Positions 15,360 through 25,182 of a DNA stretch of 64,000 nucleotides are shown here, one piece after another. This DNA comes from Fusobacterium sp. Its GTDB lineage: Bacteria > Fusobacteriota > Fusobacteriia > Fusobacteriales > Fusobacteriaceae. The notes beneath the pieces were generated by a model that had not been told where the DNA came from, ran no database searches, and worked only from the letters and a program-made list of their open reading frames with translations. The translations under genes and the position numbers were made by a program. How positions within the stretch are numbered: the stretch's first letter is position 1; the number at the start of each line of letters is the position of its first letter. The DNA lies in contig DXWL01000001.1 in NCBI GenBank assembly GCA_019416865.1, positions 1 to 64,000 on the forward strand, given 5' to 3'.

Positions 15360-16010
15360 CTATTTACTAAAAAATTCTTTTACTTCTAATAAACTTTCAA
15401 ATTTTTTAAATGCCAGTTCATTTTCCTCAGATGTTAATTTTACTGTATCTTCTACAACTATACATTTAATTTTCCCTGCTACTGCTGCTTTTAAACCTAA
15501 TACAGAATCTTCCAGAACTATAGCTTCTTCAGCTTGTACATCAAACTTTTTACAAGCTTTCAAAAAAATTTCAGGATTAGGCTTTCCTTTTTCAACTTCA
15601 TCACCAAAAACAAAATTATCAAAATAGTCATATACATACGTTTCTTTTAATTCTTTTTCAGCAATTTCTCTAATTGTTGAAGTTGCTATTACCTTATTTA
15701 CTTTTTTTTCTTTTAAAAATTTTAATAATTCTAAGGCACCTTTTTTTAATTTAATTCCTTCACTTTTTATTATTCTTTCTTCTATTATACTTTTTTCTTT
15801 AATAAACAGCATCACTTGCTCTTCTGACATAAACTCTTTCAAAACTTGTACAGCATTTTGTCTATTTCCACCTTTAATTTTTCTAAGTATTTCACATGTC
15901 ATTGTAATATCTTTTTTTTTAGCTGCTTCAAACCATGCTTTATTTGCTATATATTCTGTATCTAAAAGAAGTCCATCCATATCAAATATGACTAATTTTA
16001 TATCATTCAT
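15360..16010 (-). CDS. HAD-family sugar-phosphate phosphatase (beta-phosphoglucomutase-like)
   Basis: A class I haloacid-dehalogenase-fold hydrolase with the nucleophile motif IFDMDGLLLDTE, ATSTIREIAEKEL (motif II), KGKPNPEIF (motif III) and VLEDSVLGLKAA (motif IV). It is the last gene of the dga operon and probably removes or transfers phosphate on an intermediate of glucosaminate catabolism. The ATG at 16010 directly follows the dgaF stop; a TTG at 16019 is better spaced from AAAGGA and could be the true start. Substrate unknown. Confidence 0.85.
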   Translation of the reverse strand: MNDIKLVIFDMDGLLLDTEYIANKAWFEAAKKKDITMTCEILRKIKGGNRQNAVQVLKEFMSEEQVMLFIKEKSIIEERIIKSEGIKLKKGALELLKFLKEKKVNKVIATSTIREIAEKELKETYVYDYFDNFVFGDEVEKGKPNPEIFLKACKKFDVQAEEAIVLEDSVLGLKAAVAGKIKCIVVEDTVKLTSEENELAFKKFESLLEVKEFFSK

Positions 16011-16011
16011 A

Positions 16012-16761
16012 TTAGTCAAGAAGTTCCTTTACCATTCTGTATACAGTTTTTACATCTTCTATTTTAGTATTTCCACTTTCTTTATCTATTATAGCTCCAT
16101 AAATATGCGGCATTACTTTTTCAACTCCGGCATCCAAACATATTTTTGTTATCTCTTTAAAGTTATCTAAATCTACTCCTCCTGATGGCTCCATCATAGG
16201 AACTCCATGTCTTGCACACGCTTCTGCAACTGCTTTAAGTTCATCTTTTGATTTTAATCCACCCATTGGAAAATATTTTATTCCTTGAGCTTTCATATCT
16301 AGTACCATTGCCATTGCTGTATCTACATCAACTATTGCAGGTTCTTCTTTTGAGCTAAGTTCACCTGTTGAAATTTTTACTTTTCCTACTATTCCTGTTG
16401 GACTCATCAATACATTTATCGCTGTATTTTCTGCTCCTAATGCTTTTAAAGCTCCTGCTGCATATGCTGCTCCAGTAAATACTTGATTCACATGTCCAGG
16501 ATCTGTTGCTGCTGCTATTAATGCTGCTTTTTGAAATTGTGCAGGATCTCCGGCACCTAATCCAACTGATACAACAGGTACATCTTTCATATAATCTTTT
16601 ACATATTCTATTCCCTCTTCTACTGTTTTAAATTGTTTTGAAAGTACTCCAATTGCTGTATATCCATCAATTGCATCAAATACTTCTTTTCCATTTACTT
16701 TATCTTTTGCTAAAAAATTTACTGCTACTCTGTCTTTATAAAATTTAATTTTAGTTTTCAT
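16012..16761 (-). CDS. dgaF: DgaF-type 2-dehydro-3-deoxy-6-phosphogluconate aldolase
   Basis: A 249-aa protein of the KDGP-aldolase family found in D-glucosaminate operons, expected to split KDGP to pyruvate and glyceraldehyde-3-phosphate. Recognised from VAVNFLAKDKVNGKEV, VSVGLGAGDPAQF, FPMGGLKS and MMEPSGGVDLDN, and from its position right after the ammonia lyase. Start supported by AAGGAGG. It supplies glycolytic intermediates used by eno and pyk nearby. Confidence 0.88.
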   Translation of the reverse strand: MKTKIKFYKDRVAVNFLAKDKVNGKEVFDAIDGYTAIGVLSKQFKTVEEGIEYVKDYMKDVPVVSVGLGAGDPAQFQKAALIAAATDPGHVNQVFTGAAYAAGALKALGAENTAINVLMSPTGIVGKVKISTGELSSKEEPAIVDVDTAMAMVLDMKAQGIKYFPMGGLKSKDELKAVAEACARHGVPMMEPSGGVDLDNFKEITKICLDAGVEKVMPHIYGAIIDKESGNTKIEDVKTVYRMVKELLD

Positions 16762-16773
16762 TTTTCCTCCTTA

Positions 16774-17877
16774 TTATTTTAAAATTTCCTTTACTCTTTT
16801 TGCTATATATTTTACATCACTATCTGTTAATGCTCTCATATCCACATTTACTATTCCAAGATTTGCATAATGTTTTCTAACATGTATTTCTGCTTCTCCC
16901 TCTCTTAAATGTTTCATGAAATCTTTTCCTGTCATATTTGTAAGTTTTTCATTTAATTTTATTTGTACCCTATAAATTTCTCTTCCAGCTTCATCTTGCA
17001 CTATTGAAGTAAAAACTTTTGGTTCATCTGCTAATTCTTGTATTAAAAGATTTGCTAATCTCATTTGTTCTGCTATTATTGCTTTCTCATCTCTTTTTGC
17101 ATATTCTTCCACTGCTTTCAGTAGACCCATCATACACATTTTTCCAATTTTCATAGCTCTTCCAATACCTTTATATTGCATTTTAATGGCATCTATATAT
17201 TCTTTTTTTCCTGTTACAAATCCAGATGCTGGTCCACACAATGCCTTAGCTCCAGAATATATTACTAAATCTCCTCCTTTTTGTAAATATTTCTGAATAT
17301 CTTCTTCTGCTGCTGCATCTATTATCAATGGAAGATTATGTTTATGAGCTATTTCAGCCATTTCTTCTATTGAAAGCATTCCTTTTTGTACTGCATGATG
17401 TGATTTTACATAAAGAAGAGCAATTGTTTTTTCATCAATAGCCTCTTCCACATGCTCTGGTTTAACTTCATTGCTACAACCTACTTCTACAGGTATTCCT
17501 CCACCTAATCTTATCATTGTAGTCATAGGAGCTCCATAATTTACAGCATGACCTTTTTGTAGAATTACTTTATTTTTTAATCCTTCTGTTAGTGGAAGTC
17601 TTTCTATATAAGTAATATTTTTTCCAGTAATCAGTCCTGCTACTGATAAAGCAATTGCTGCTGATGCACTTGAAGTTACACAAGTATCTTCTCCACCTGT
17701 TACTTTAGAAATAAGTTCTCCTACTTTATCTATAAGATCATCAATAACTACGAAATTTTGTCCAGCTTGTTTCATTGTTTCTGCAACTGTATCGCTTACC
17801 TTTGATACACCAAGTGCTGTCATCTTTCCGCTTCCATTTATCACTCTTTTTAAACCTATATTTTCATATATATTCAT
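16774..17877 (-). CDS. dgaE: DgaE-type PLP-dependent D-glucosaminate-6-phosphate ammonia lyase
   Basis: A SelA-like fold type I PLP enzyme of about 367 aa that removes ammonia from glucosaminate-6-phosphate to give KDGP. Visible are TSSASAAIALSVAGL for cofactor phosphate binding, PLIIDAAAEED with the PLP-ring aspartate and the Schiff-base lysine in YSGAKALCGP. The start is the ATG at 17877, 9 nt from AGGAG; the ATG at 17886 abuts that site. The gene order EIIA-B-C-D-lyase-aldolase is that of the Salmonella dga operon. Confidence 0.9.
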   Translation of the reverse strand: MNIYENIGLKRVINGSGKMTALGVSKVSDTVAETMKQAGQNFVVIDDLIDKVGELISKVTGGEDTCVTSSASAAIALSVAGLITGKNITYIERLPLTEGLKNKVILQKGHAVNYGAPMTTMIRLGGGIPVEVGCSNEVKPEHVEEAIDEKTIALLYVKSHHAVQKGMLSIEEMAEIAHKHNLPLIIDAAAEEDIQKYLQKGGDLVIYSGAKALCGPASGFVTGKKEYIDAIKMQYKGIGRAMKIGKMCMMGLLKAVEEYAKRDEKAIIAEQMRLANLLIQELADEPKVFTSIVQDEAGREIYRVQIKLNEKLTNMTGKDFMKHLREGEAEIHVRKHYANLGIVNVDMRALTDSDVKYIAKRVKEILK

Positions 17878-17930
17878 TTTTTTCATCTCCTAAAAGTAAC
17901 TGCTCAGTTATAAAACTGAGCAGTTTCTAA

Positions 17931-18761
17931 TTATAATGCTCCAACAACAGAAGCTATAACACTTAATACAAGAATAGTTCCCATAATAATATTATAGTTA
18001 GGTCCTTTTTTCTTCATATAGAAGTAAATTGTAAACACTGCTACAAGTTCAAGTAATCCAGGAACTATTGAATCAAGAATTTGTTGAAGAACTATTGGTT
18101 GAGAATTTTTTACAGCTATCTCTAATGGAGTTTTGATAGAAATATAACTTGCTGCAAGAGCTCCCATCATAAATAATCCTAAAACTGCTGCTCCTTCTAT
18201 TAAATCTTTTATTTTTCCATTTTGTAAAAGTTGAAGGATAGAATTTCTACCTATTGTATATCCTCTTATACATAAAAAGTATCCAATAAACATAGAAATA
18301 CCAGTATATAATATGATAGGCATTATTGCACCTAAAGAACTTCCTTGAATAGCAAATGGTAAGAACAAAGCTATAATAATAGGCATTATAGCTGCCCAAA
18401 CAATGGAATCACCTATTCCTGCAACAGGCCCCATAAGACCTGTTTTAATACTTGTTATCATTGTATCTTGAGAAGAATCATTAGAAGTTGCCCTTTGTTC
18501 TTCCATTGCAATAGTAATACCTTGAACAATACTTCCAGCAATTTCTTCTGTATTGAAGAAACTTAAATGTCTTTTTAAAGCATCAGATAAAGTTTCTTTT
18601 GTTGTATAAAGTTTTTTCAGAACAGGAATCATTGAAGCACAGAAAATTAAACTTTGAAGTCTTTCATATGAATTTGATACTTCAGCTCCTAAATACCATA
18701 TAAACCAAGATTTTCTTAATTCTTTTTTAGTTATTATTTTATTTTCATTCATATTTTCCAT
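17931..18761 (-). CDS. dgaD: PTS EIID component, mannose family (glucosaminate-type)
   Basis: The membrane IID subunit of a mannose/fructose/sorbose-family PTS, which with IIC forms the sugar channel. Family features are ELRKSWFIWYLGAEVSNSYERLQ near the start (in outline), GIGDSIVWAAIMPI, a long hydrophobic centre and C-terminal helices with YMKKKGPNYN between them. 276 aa is typical. GGAGGGG precedes the ATG, and the dgaC stop lies within this ribosome site, so the two are coupled. Confidence 0.93.
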   Translation of the reverse strand: MENMNENKIITKKELRKSWFIWYLGAEVSNSYERLQSLIFCASMIPVLKKLYTTKETLSDALKRHLSFFNTEEIAGSIVQGITIAMEEQRATSNDSSQDTMITSIKTGLMGPVAGIGDSIVWAAIMPIIIALFLPFAIQGSSLGAIMPIILYTGISMFIGYFLCIRGYTIGRNSILQLLQNGKIKDLIEGAAVLGLFMMGALAASYISIKTPLEIAVKNSQPIVLQQILDSIVPGLLELVAVFTIYFYMKKKGPNYNIIMGTILVLSVIASVVGAL

Positions 18762-18764
18762 ATC

Positions 18765-19514
18765 TTACCCCTCCTTCTTAGTTGATGACAGATAGATAAA
18801 TAATAATGAGAAACATACTCCAAATATAGCTGCAGCCATTACATCTATATGTAAATATTTAACAGCAAAATATCCCATAATAAAGAAAGGAATTAAATGT
18901 TTTTTACCAATTACTAAAATTGTAATAGCAAATCCTAATGCTGGAAGAAGACCACCGATAATTTCAAATGAATGAAGAAGCCATGCAGGAACTGAGCTTA
19001 AAAATCCATTAACTACCTTTTCCCCATAAAGAGTTGCTAAAAATACAGGTGGAAATCTTAGAATAAATCCTACTATTGCTGGATAAAGAAATGCACATCT
19101 CATTATTCCATTAGTATCTGCATTTTCAGCATATTTATCTGCCATATGTACCCAAGCAGAGTTTGTAGTTCTTCTTAATTGATCAAGAAATACTCCAATA
19201 ACTCCAAATGGAACAGCAAGGGCTACTGCTAATGTCGGTTCCATTCCTGTTTGTAAAGCAATAGGAATTGCAACACATGAAGCTAAAGCTGGATCAGACG
19301 GAACATTTCCTCCTGGCGTTGAAGTAACTCCTAAATATACAAGCTGAACTGCTGCTCCTATCTTCATTGCTGTTGGAACATCACCATAAAGAAGTCCCAC
19401 CATTAAACCGATACTTACTGGTTGAAACATTATAGAAGAGAATGTATATCCTATTCTTAATCTCGTAAACCAATAAATTAGTCCCATAAATACTGCAATA
19501 AATAAATTACTCAT
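18765..19514 (-). CDS. dgaC: PTS EIIC component, mannose family (glucosaminate-type)
   Basis: Polytopic IIC subunit (249 aa) that forms the substrate pathway with IID. Recognised by QPVSIGLMVGLLYGD, AVQLVYLGVTSTPGGNVPSD and successive hydrophobic helices. It has AAAGGGGG before the ATG and stands between IIB and IID as in other mannose-family systems. Confidence 0.93.
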   Translation of the reverse strand: MSNLFIAVFMGLIYWFTRLRIGYTFSSIMFQPVSIGLMVGLLYGDVPTAMKIGAAVQLVYLGVTSTPGGNVPSDPALASCVAIPIALQTGMEPTLAVALAVPFGVIGVFLDQLRRTTNSAWVHMADKYAENADTNGIMRCAFLYPAIVGFILRFPPVFLATLYGEKVVNGFLSSVPAWLLHSFEIIGGLLPALGFAITILVIGKKHLIPFFIMGYFAVKYLHIDVMAAAIFGVCFSLLFIYLSSTKKEG

Positions 19515-19537
19515 TTTTTACCCCCTTTATTATTAAA

Positions 19538-20023
19538 TTAATATTTTTTTAAAATATCTACAAATTTTTGTGGAGTATCCTCTGGTATAATTTGAAAATA
19601 TATTTCTGTTCCAAAAGATTCAACTTTTTTTAAGACACTCACATCATAATCATCTAATGTAATATTTCCAAAAACTACTTTTCTATTTGGTGCTCCCCCT
19701 AAACCACCTACTTGAATTTTTTTCAGACGAAGACCATTATCATAAGCAATATCTAACATTTTAAGATTAGGAATAAGAACTAAAACCTTTCCTTCGCCAA
19801 ATTGATTTTCTGTAAATTGTTTTCCAGCTTCTTCTGCAGTTACTATTTCGACCTTTACACCTGCTGGTGCTGCATTTAAATAAATCATTTTCATAAATTC
19901 ATCTTTAACTAACTCATCATTGATTAGTACTACTTTATTTGCACTCACCTGAGGAATCCATTTTGTTACAACTTGTCCATGTAATTGTCTGCTGTCAATT
20001 CTTGATAAAACTATTTCTGCCAT
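19538..20023 (-). CDS. dgaB: PTS EIIB component, mannose family (glucosaminate-type)
   Basis: Cytoplasmic IIB phosphocarrier, 161 aa. The phosphorylated histidine is His15 in RIDSRQLHGQV, the mannose-family signature; VVLINDELVKD and IQVGGLGGAPNRK are further family marks. It passes phosphate from IIA to the incoming amino-sugar acid. Confidence 0.94.
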   Translation of the reverse strand: MAEIVLSRIDSRQLHGQVVTKWIPQVSANKVVLINDELVKDEFMKMIYLNAAPAGVKVEIVTAEEAGKQFTENQFGEGKVLVLIPNLKMLDIAYDNGLRLKKIQVGGLGGAPNRKVVFGNITLDDYDVSVLKKVESFGTEIYFQIIPEDTPQKFVDILKKY

Positions 20024-20037
20024 CTCTACTTCTCCTT

Positions 20038-20436
20038 TTACTTTTTATTAAAAATTTCTTGTAATACGTCTTTACAGTTATCTTTTGCTTCTTTTATAAC
20101 TTCGTTAATTACATTTTCATCATCAATTTCATCTAATGCATTAATTACTTCAAATAAAAGAGGAGCACTTAATCCTGATATAACCTTTTGATTGTTCTGA
20201 TATGCTATCTTCATCGCTACATTAGATGTTGTTCCTCCAGATATATCTGTAAGAAAAATAATATCATTATTTAATTCTTTTACTTTTTTTTCTACTTTTT
20301 CAGTAAATTCATTTAAAGTATCTTGTGGATATAAGGGAATAAAATCTATTCTATCTGTATTACCAATTATCATTTTCGCACTTTCTATAAGATATTTTCC
20401 CCATTCTCCATGAGTTAATATTAATATTTTTTTCAA
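20038..20436 (-). CDS. dgaA: PTS EIIA component, mannose family (glucosaminate-type)
   Basis: First gene of the operon; 132-aa IIA phosphocarrier with the active histidine in ILTHGEWGK (His9), FIPLYP and LTDISGGTTSNVA. The start codon is TTG at 20436, preceded by GGAGGAAGGAG. It takes phosphate from HPr and donates it to IIB. Confidence 0.92.
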   Translation of the reverse strand: MKKILILTHGEWGKYLIESAKMIIGNTDRIDFIPLYPQDTLNEFTEKVEKKVKELNNDIIFLTDISGGTTSNVAMKIAYQNNQKVISGLSAPLLFEVINALDEIDDENVINEVIKEAKDNCKDVLQEIFNKK

Positions 20437-20500
20437 ATCTCCTTCCTCCTTATATTTATTTTTGCTTTATTTTGAAAAATTAAGTTCTTTTTATGTTTAA

Positions 20501-20529
20501 ATTATGCTATAATTAAATAACGTTGTCAA
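20501..20529 (-). promoter_or_regulatory. Sigma-70-type promoter of the dga operon
   Basis: TTGACA (20524-20529), 17-bp spacer, CATAAT (20501-20506) on the minus strand. It differs from the sigma-54 control of the Salmonella operon. Confidence 0.6.
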
Positions 20530-20554
20530 AAATATTTTTATTCTCGTCTATTTT

Positions 20555-20651
20555 TATAAAATATATTCTTTTTGTTGTAAAATAAGACTTATTTTTTATT
20601 ATTTTTTTATTAAAAATACTATTTTTAAAATAAACGAATATAAAATATATT
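20555..20651. promoter_or_regulatory. Repeats and palindrome between dgaA and the Rep_3-fold gene
   Basis: TATAAAATATATT occurs twice in direct orientation, at 20555-20567 and 20639-20651, 84 bp apart or about eight helical turns. Between them AAAATAAG-A-CTTATTTT (20579-20595) is a perfect 8-bp inverted repeat. These are candidate operators or iteron-like sites for the adjacent Rep_3-fold protein. The region is extremely AT-rich, so chance is a real alternative. Confidence 0.35.
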
Positions 20652-20691
20652 ATATTAACGTTTAAAATTTTATAAAAAAGGAGAAATTTTT

Positions 20692-21933
20692 ATGAAAATT
20701 TTATTAGAAAATATAGAATCCATTCAAAATTCTAAATATAATTTTGAATTTAATAAAAAAATAACCTTAAAAGAACGATATTTTTTTAACTTTTTAATGA
20801 AAGAAGCAATAAAAAGAAAAAAATTAATTATAATTTTAGAAGAAAAATTTTTTACTGAAACTTTAAAAGAAGATAATATTGATAGATTCTTAAATCTTTT
20901 ATTTGAAAAAAAAATTATTATAACAGATAATAAGAAAAATTTTCTAGGATTCTTAAATCTTATTCCGAGTTTTTTAAAAAAAGATAATCTTTATATGTTT
21001 TTTGTTTCAGAAAGAATATATGATTATTTTACTACAAAAGAAAACAGTATCATAAAATTTCAATTAGATATTTTATTAAAAATAGATAACGAAAATATAA
21101 AAAATTTATATTTTTATTTTTTAACAGAATTTAATAATAAAAATGAGATTATTATAGAAAAAAAGGATTTAAAAAATATTTTAGGAATAGAAAAAGGATA
21201 TGATAGATTTTTTGATCTAGAAAATAAATTTATTTATCCAGCCTTAGAATTATTAAAAGAAAACTCTAATCTTGATGTTCTTTATACAAAAATAAAAGGA
21301 AAAGAAGCAAAAAATAGTAAAATCATAAAGATTAAATTTACTATTCCTACTGAAAATAACATAAATGAAGAAGGAAAAAAGATTTTAGAATTAATAAAAC
21401 CATATATTAACAATGAGGGAACTTCTATTTTAGTTTCAGAATTCCTTATTAGAAAAAATTCACAATATGTAAAAAATAATGTTTTTTATACTATTGAACA
21501 TTGTTCTAGTGAATTTGATAAATTCCTTTCAGATTCTTTAAAATACGATTATGCTCAAAATAGATTTAATTTAATTCTTGAATTTTATAAGAAAAAATAC
21601 AAAGTAATAGACAGATGTATAGATTATTTTAAAAATGAGAAATCTTTTGAAAAAAAATTAAAAGATATGATTATGGAAAATTCAGAAAATGATGTGAAAG
21701 AGACATTAATACTTTATACAACATTTAAAGAAATTATCGTTGAGTCCTATGAAAAAATGATGGAAAAAAATCAAAATTTTCTTTATGATCATAATAAATT
21801 TTTAAAAGAATTACAAAAATTTTATAAATTTAAGGAGTTTAAATATGAAGATAACTCTTATATTTATTTAGCAGAGTATAATTCTCATTTAAATAGTAAA
21901 ATTATTATTCTGAAAAAAGAATTAATTATCTAA
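20692..21933 (+). CDS. Rep_3 (RepB/RepE)-fold protein, chromosomal, putative regulator
   Basis: A 413-aa protein whose first about 215 residues resemble the two winged helices of Rep_3 plasmid initiators: VSERIYDYFTTKEN..FQLDIL, then NLYFYFLTEF, DLKNILGI, YDRFFDLENKFIYPALELL and KIIKIKFTI. The remaining about 200 residues are Lys/Glu/Asn-rich and not recognised. No plasmid partition or origin genes are nearby; instead it is divergent from the dga operon, suggesting a domesticated DNA-binding regulator. Codon use is very AT-rich (AAA, ATA, TTA), more so than its neighbours, consistent with plasmid ancestry. Good AAGGAG ribosome site. Confidence 0.65.
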   Translation: MKILLENIESIQNSKYNFEFNKKITLKERYFFNFLMKEAIKRKKLIIILEEKFFTETLKEDNIDRFLNLLFEKKIIITDNKKNFLGFLNLIPSFLKKDNLYMFFVSERIYDYFTTKENSIIKFQLDILLKIDNENIKNLYFYFLTEFNNKNEIIIEKKDLKNILGIEKGYDRFFDLENKFIYPALELLKENSNLDVLYTKIKGKEAKNSKIIKIKFTIPTENNINEEGKKILELIKPYINNEGTSILVSEFLIRKNSQYVKNNVFYTIEHCSSEFDKFLSDSLKYDYAQNRFNLILEFYKKKYKVIDRCIDYFKNEKSFEKKLKDMIMENSENDVKETLILYTTFKEIIVESYEKMMEKNQNFLYDHNKFLKELQKFYKFKEFKYEDNSYIYLAEYNSHLNSKIIILKKELII

Positions 21934-21960
21934 ATCTATATAAAAAATTACAATTAAAAG

Positions 21961-21992
21961 AAAAATGCCGAGAGTAATCTCTCGGCATTTTT
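21961..21992. terminator. Strong bidirectional intrinsic terminator
   Basis: AAAAATGCCGAGAG-TAAT-CTCTCGGCATTTTT, a 14-bp perfect stem with U-tracts both ways, between the convergent Rep_3-fold gene and eno. Confidence 0.92.
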
Positions 21993-22023
21993 GCATTTTT
22001 ATTTTTAAGTTAAAGTGAGCTAA

Positions 22024-23376
<1,353 letters not shown>

Positions 23377-23409
23377 TTAAGTTTAAATATTTTTTACTTC
23401 CTAAATAAT

Positions 23410-23439
23410 ATTATATCCTATTTTCAGTTTTTATACCAA
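23410..23439 (-). promoter_or_regulatory. Promoter of eno
   Basis: TTGGTA (23434-23439), 18-bp spacer, TATAAT (23410-23415) on the minus strand, in the pyk-eno gap. Confidence 0.5.
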
Positions 23440-23458
23440 TTTGTTTTGTATATTCTGA

Positions 23459-24874
23459 TTATTTGATTTTTATAACTTTCATTGTGTTAGTTGTTCCTTG
23501 AACATATACTTGTTCTCCACAAGTTACCACAATGATATCTCCAGATTTTACAAGTCCTGATTTTACTGCTTCGTCTTCAGCTTGTTTGAAGAATCTGTCA
23601 AGAGTTGCTGGTTTTGCAGCAGCTACTGATAAAACTCCTCTGCTTAGTAATAATTGATTTGCAGTTGTTTCAGAGTTAGTAAGTGCAAGTATTCTTGCAG
23701 TTGGGAAGTATTTTCTTAAGCTTTTTGCTGCTCTTCCTGTTCCTGTTCCAACTACGATTAATTTTGCTTCAAGAGCTTCTGCAACATCTACTGTTCCTTT
23801 TGCAACAGCTTCAGTTATTGTTTGCTCATCTTCAGTTTCAAAATCAACGTTTGTATAGATTAATGGATCTGTTTTTTCAGCTATTCTTGCCATAACTTTT
23901 ACAGCTTCAACAGGATATTTTCCTTTTGCAGTTTCTCCTGAAAGCATTACAGCATCTGTTCCGTCGATGATTGCGTTTGCAACGTCATTAGCTTCTGCTC
24001 TTGTAGGTCTAGGGTTTTTAATCATAGAGTCTAACATTTGAGTAGCTGTAATAACTGGTTTTCCAGCTGCATTACATTTTTCTATCATCATTTTTTGAGC
24101 AAATGGAACTTCTTCAACAGGGATTTCTACTCCAAGATCTCCTCTTGCTACCATTACACCGTCTGTAACTTCAAGAATTTCATCAAAGTTATTTAATCCT
24201 TCTTGGTTTTCTATTTTAGAAATTATTTTTATGCTTTCTCCACCGTTTTCATCAAGAACTTTTCTTACTGCTAAAACGTCATCAGCTTTTCTGATGAAAG
24301 AAGCAGCTACGAAATCTATTCCTTGTTCACATCCGAATTTTAAATCGTTTATATCTTTTTCAGCAAGAGCTGGTAAGTTTACAGAAACACCTGGAAGGTT
24401 AATTCCTTTGTTTTCTCCTAAATCTCCGTTATTTTTAACAATGCATCTTACTTCCTTATCTGTAACTTCTTTAACTTCCATAGCGATAAGTCCGTCATCT
24501 ACTAGAACTGTATCTCCTGCTTTAAGGTCTGAAGGGAATCCTTCATAAGTAACTGCAACTATTTTATTGTTTCCAATTACAGTTTTATCAGTAGTGAATG
24601 TGAAATCTTGTCCTGCTACAAGAGAAACATCGTTTCCACCTTCAAGTTTTATAGTTCTGATTTCAGGTCCTTTAGTATCAAGAAGAATTGCTACTCTCAT
24701 TCCTGTTTCAGATATTACTTCTCTTAAATTACTTATTCTTCTTCCGTGTTCTTCATAATCTCCGTGAGAGAAGTTTAATCTCATCACATTCATTCCAGCT
24801 TCAAGAAGTTGTTTTAACACTTCTTTAGATTCTGTTTTTGGCCCAATTGTACAAACAATCTTAGTCTTTTTCAC
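23459..24874 (-). CDS. pyk: Pyruvate kinase
   Basis: Makes pyruvate and ATP from phosphoenolpyruvate and ADP. It starts [15 protein letters not shown] and carries [14 protein letters not shown], the catalytic [10 protein letters not shown] lysine, [11 protein letters not shown] and the [14 protein letters not shown] loop. 471 aa is the basic length; the extra C-terminal PEP-utiliser domain of some Bacilli is absent. It sits upstream of eno, giving the final two steps of glycolysis side by side. Confidence 0.98.
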   Translation of the reverse strand: MKKTKIVCTIGPKTESKEVLKQLLEAGMNVMRLNFSHGDYEEHGRRISNLREVISETGMRVAILLDTKGPEIRTIKLEGGNDVSLVAGQDFTFTTDKTVIGNNKIVAVTYEGFPSDLKAGDTVLVDDGLIAMEVKEVTDKEVRCIVKNNGDLGENKGINLPGVSVNLPALAEKDINDLKFGCEQGIDFVAASFIRKADDVLAVRKVLDENGGESIKIISKIENQEGLNNFDEILEVTDGVMVARGDLGVEIPVEEVPFAQKMMIEKCNAAGKPVITATQMLDSMIKNPRPTRAEANDVANAIIDGTDAVMLSGETAKGKYPVEAVKVMARIAEKTDPLIYTNVDFETEDEQTITEAVAKGTVDVAEALEAKLIVVGTGTGRAAKSLRKYFPTARILALTNSETTANQLLLSRGVLSVAAAKPATLDRFFKQAEDEAVKSGLVKSGDIIVVTCGEQVYVQGTTNTMKVIKIK

Positions 24875-24968
24875 AAAAAATCACCTCAAATAATTTATTT
24901 TTAATCTCTTACACAACAACTTTTAATTTCATACCAAAATAAGCTCAAATTTATTTTCCACTGTCTTA

Positions 24969-24997
24969 ATTTTAAACAATAAAACGAATATTGTCAA
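24969..24997 (-). promoter_or_regulatory. Promoter of pyk
   Basis: TTGACA (24992-24997), 17-bp spacer, TAAAAT (24969-24974) on the minus strand. It implies a leader of about 90 nt in which no strong structure was noticed. Confidence 0.65.
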
Positions 24998-25140
24998 TTT
25001 TAATCGTGAACTATTTTTTATCTTTTTTGGCTACATTTGTGAACAATTATTGACATTTTTTTATTTATACTATATTGACGAGTATTTTCAAGGATTTGTT
25101 GCCTTCCTTTCACTTTAATTTTTCAAAAAATACAAAAAAT
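24998..25140. other. Intergenic stretch between the pyk promoter and the secY terminator
   Basis: AT-rich, with no ORF, RNA gene or convincing repeat. A plus-strand TTGACA near 25054 lacks a well-spaced -10 partner. Confidence 0.5.
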
Positions 25141-25180
25141 AAAAAAGGCAACACAGAATGAACCGTGCTGTCTTTTTTTA
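25141..25180 (-). terminator. Intrinsic terminator of the S10-spc-secY operon
   Basis: GACAGCAC..GTGTTGCC stem (25147-25172, one mismatch and one G-U) followed on the minus strand by TTTTTTATTTTTT. Confidence 0.75.
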
Positions 25181-25182
25181 TT

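Noticed and set aside
25050..25085. Plus-strand promoter TTGACA..TATATT in the pyk-secY gap
   Set aside because: The spacer is 15 bp and no gene follows on that strand.
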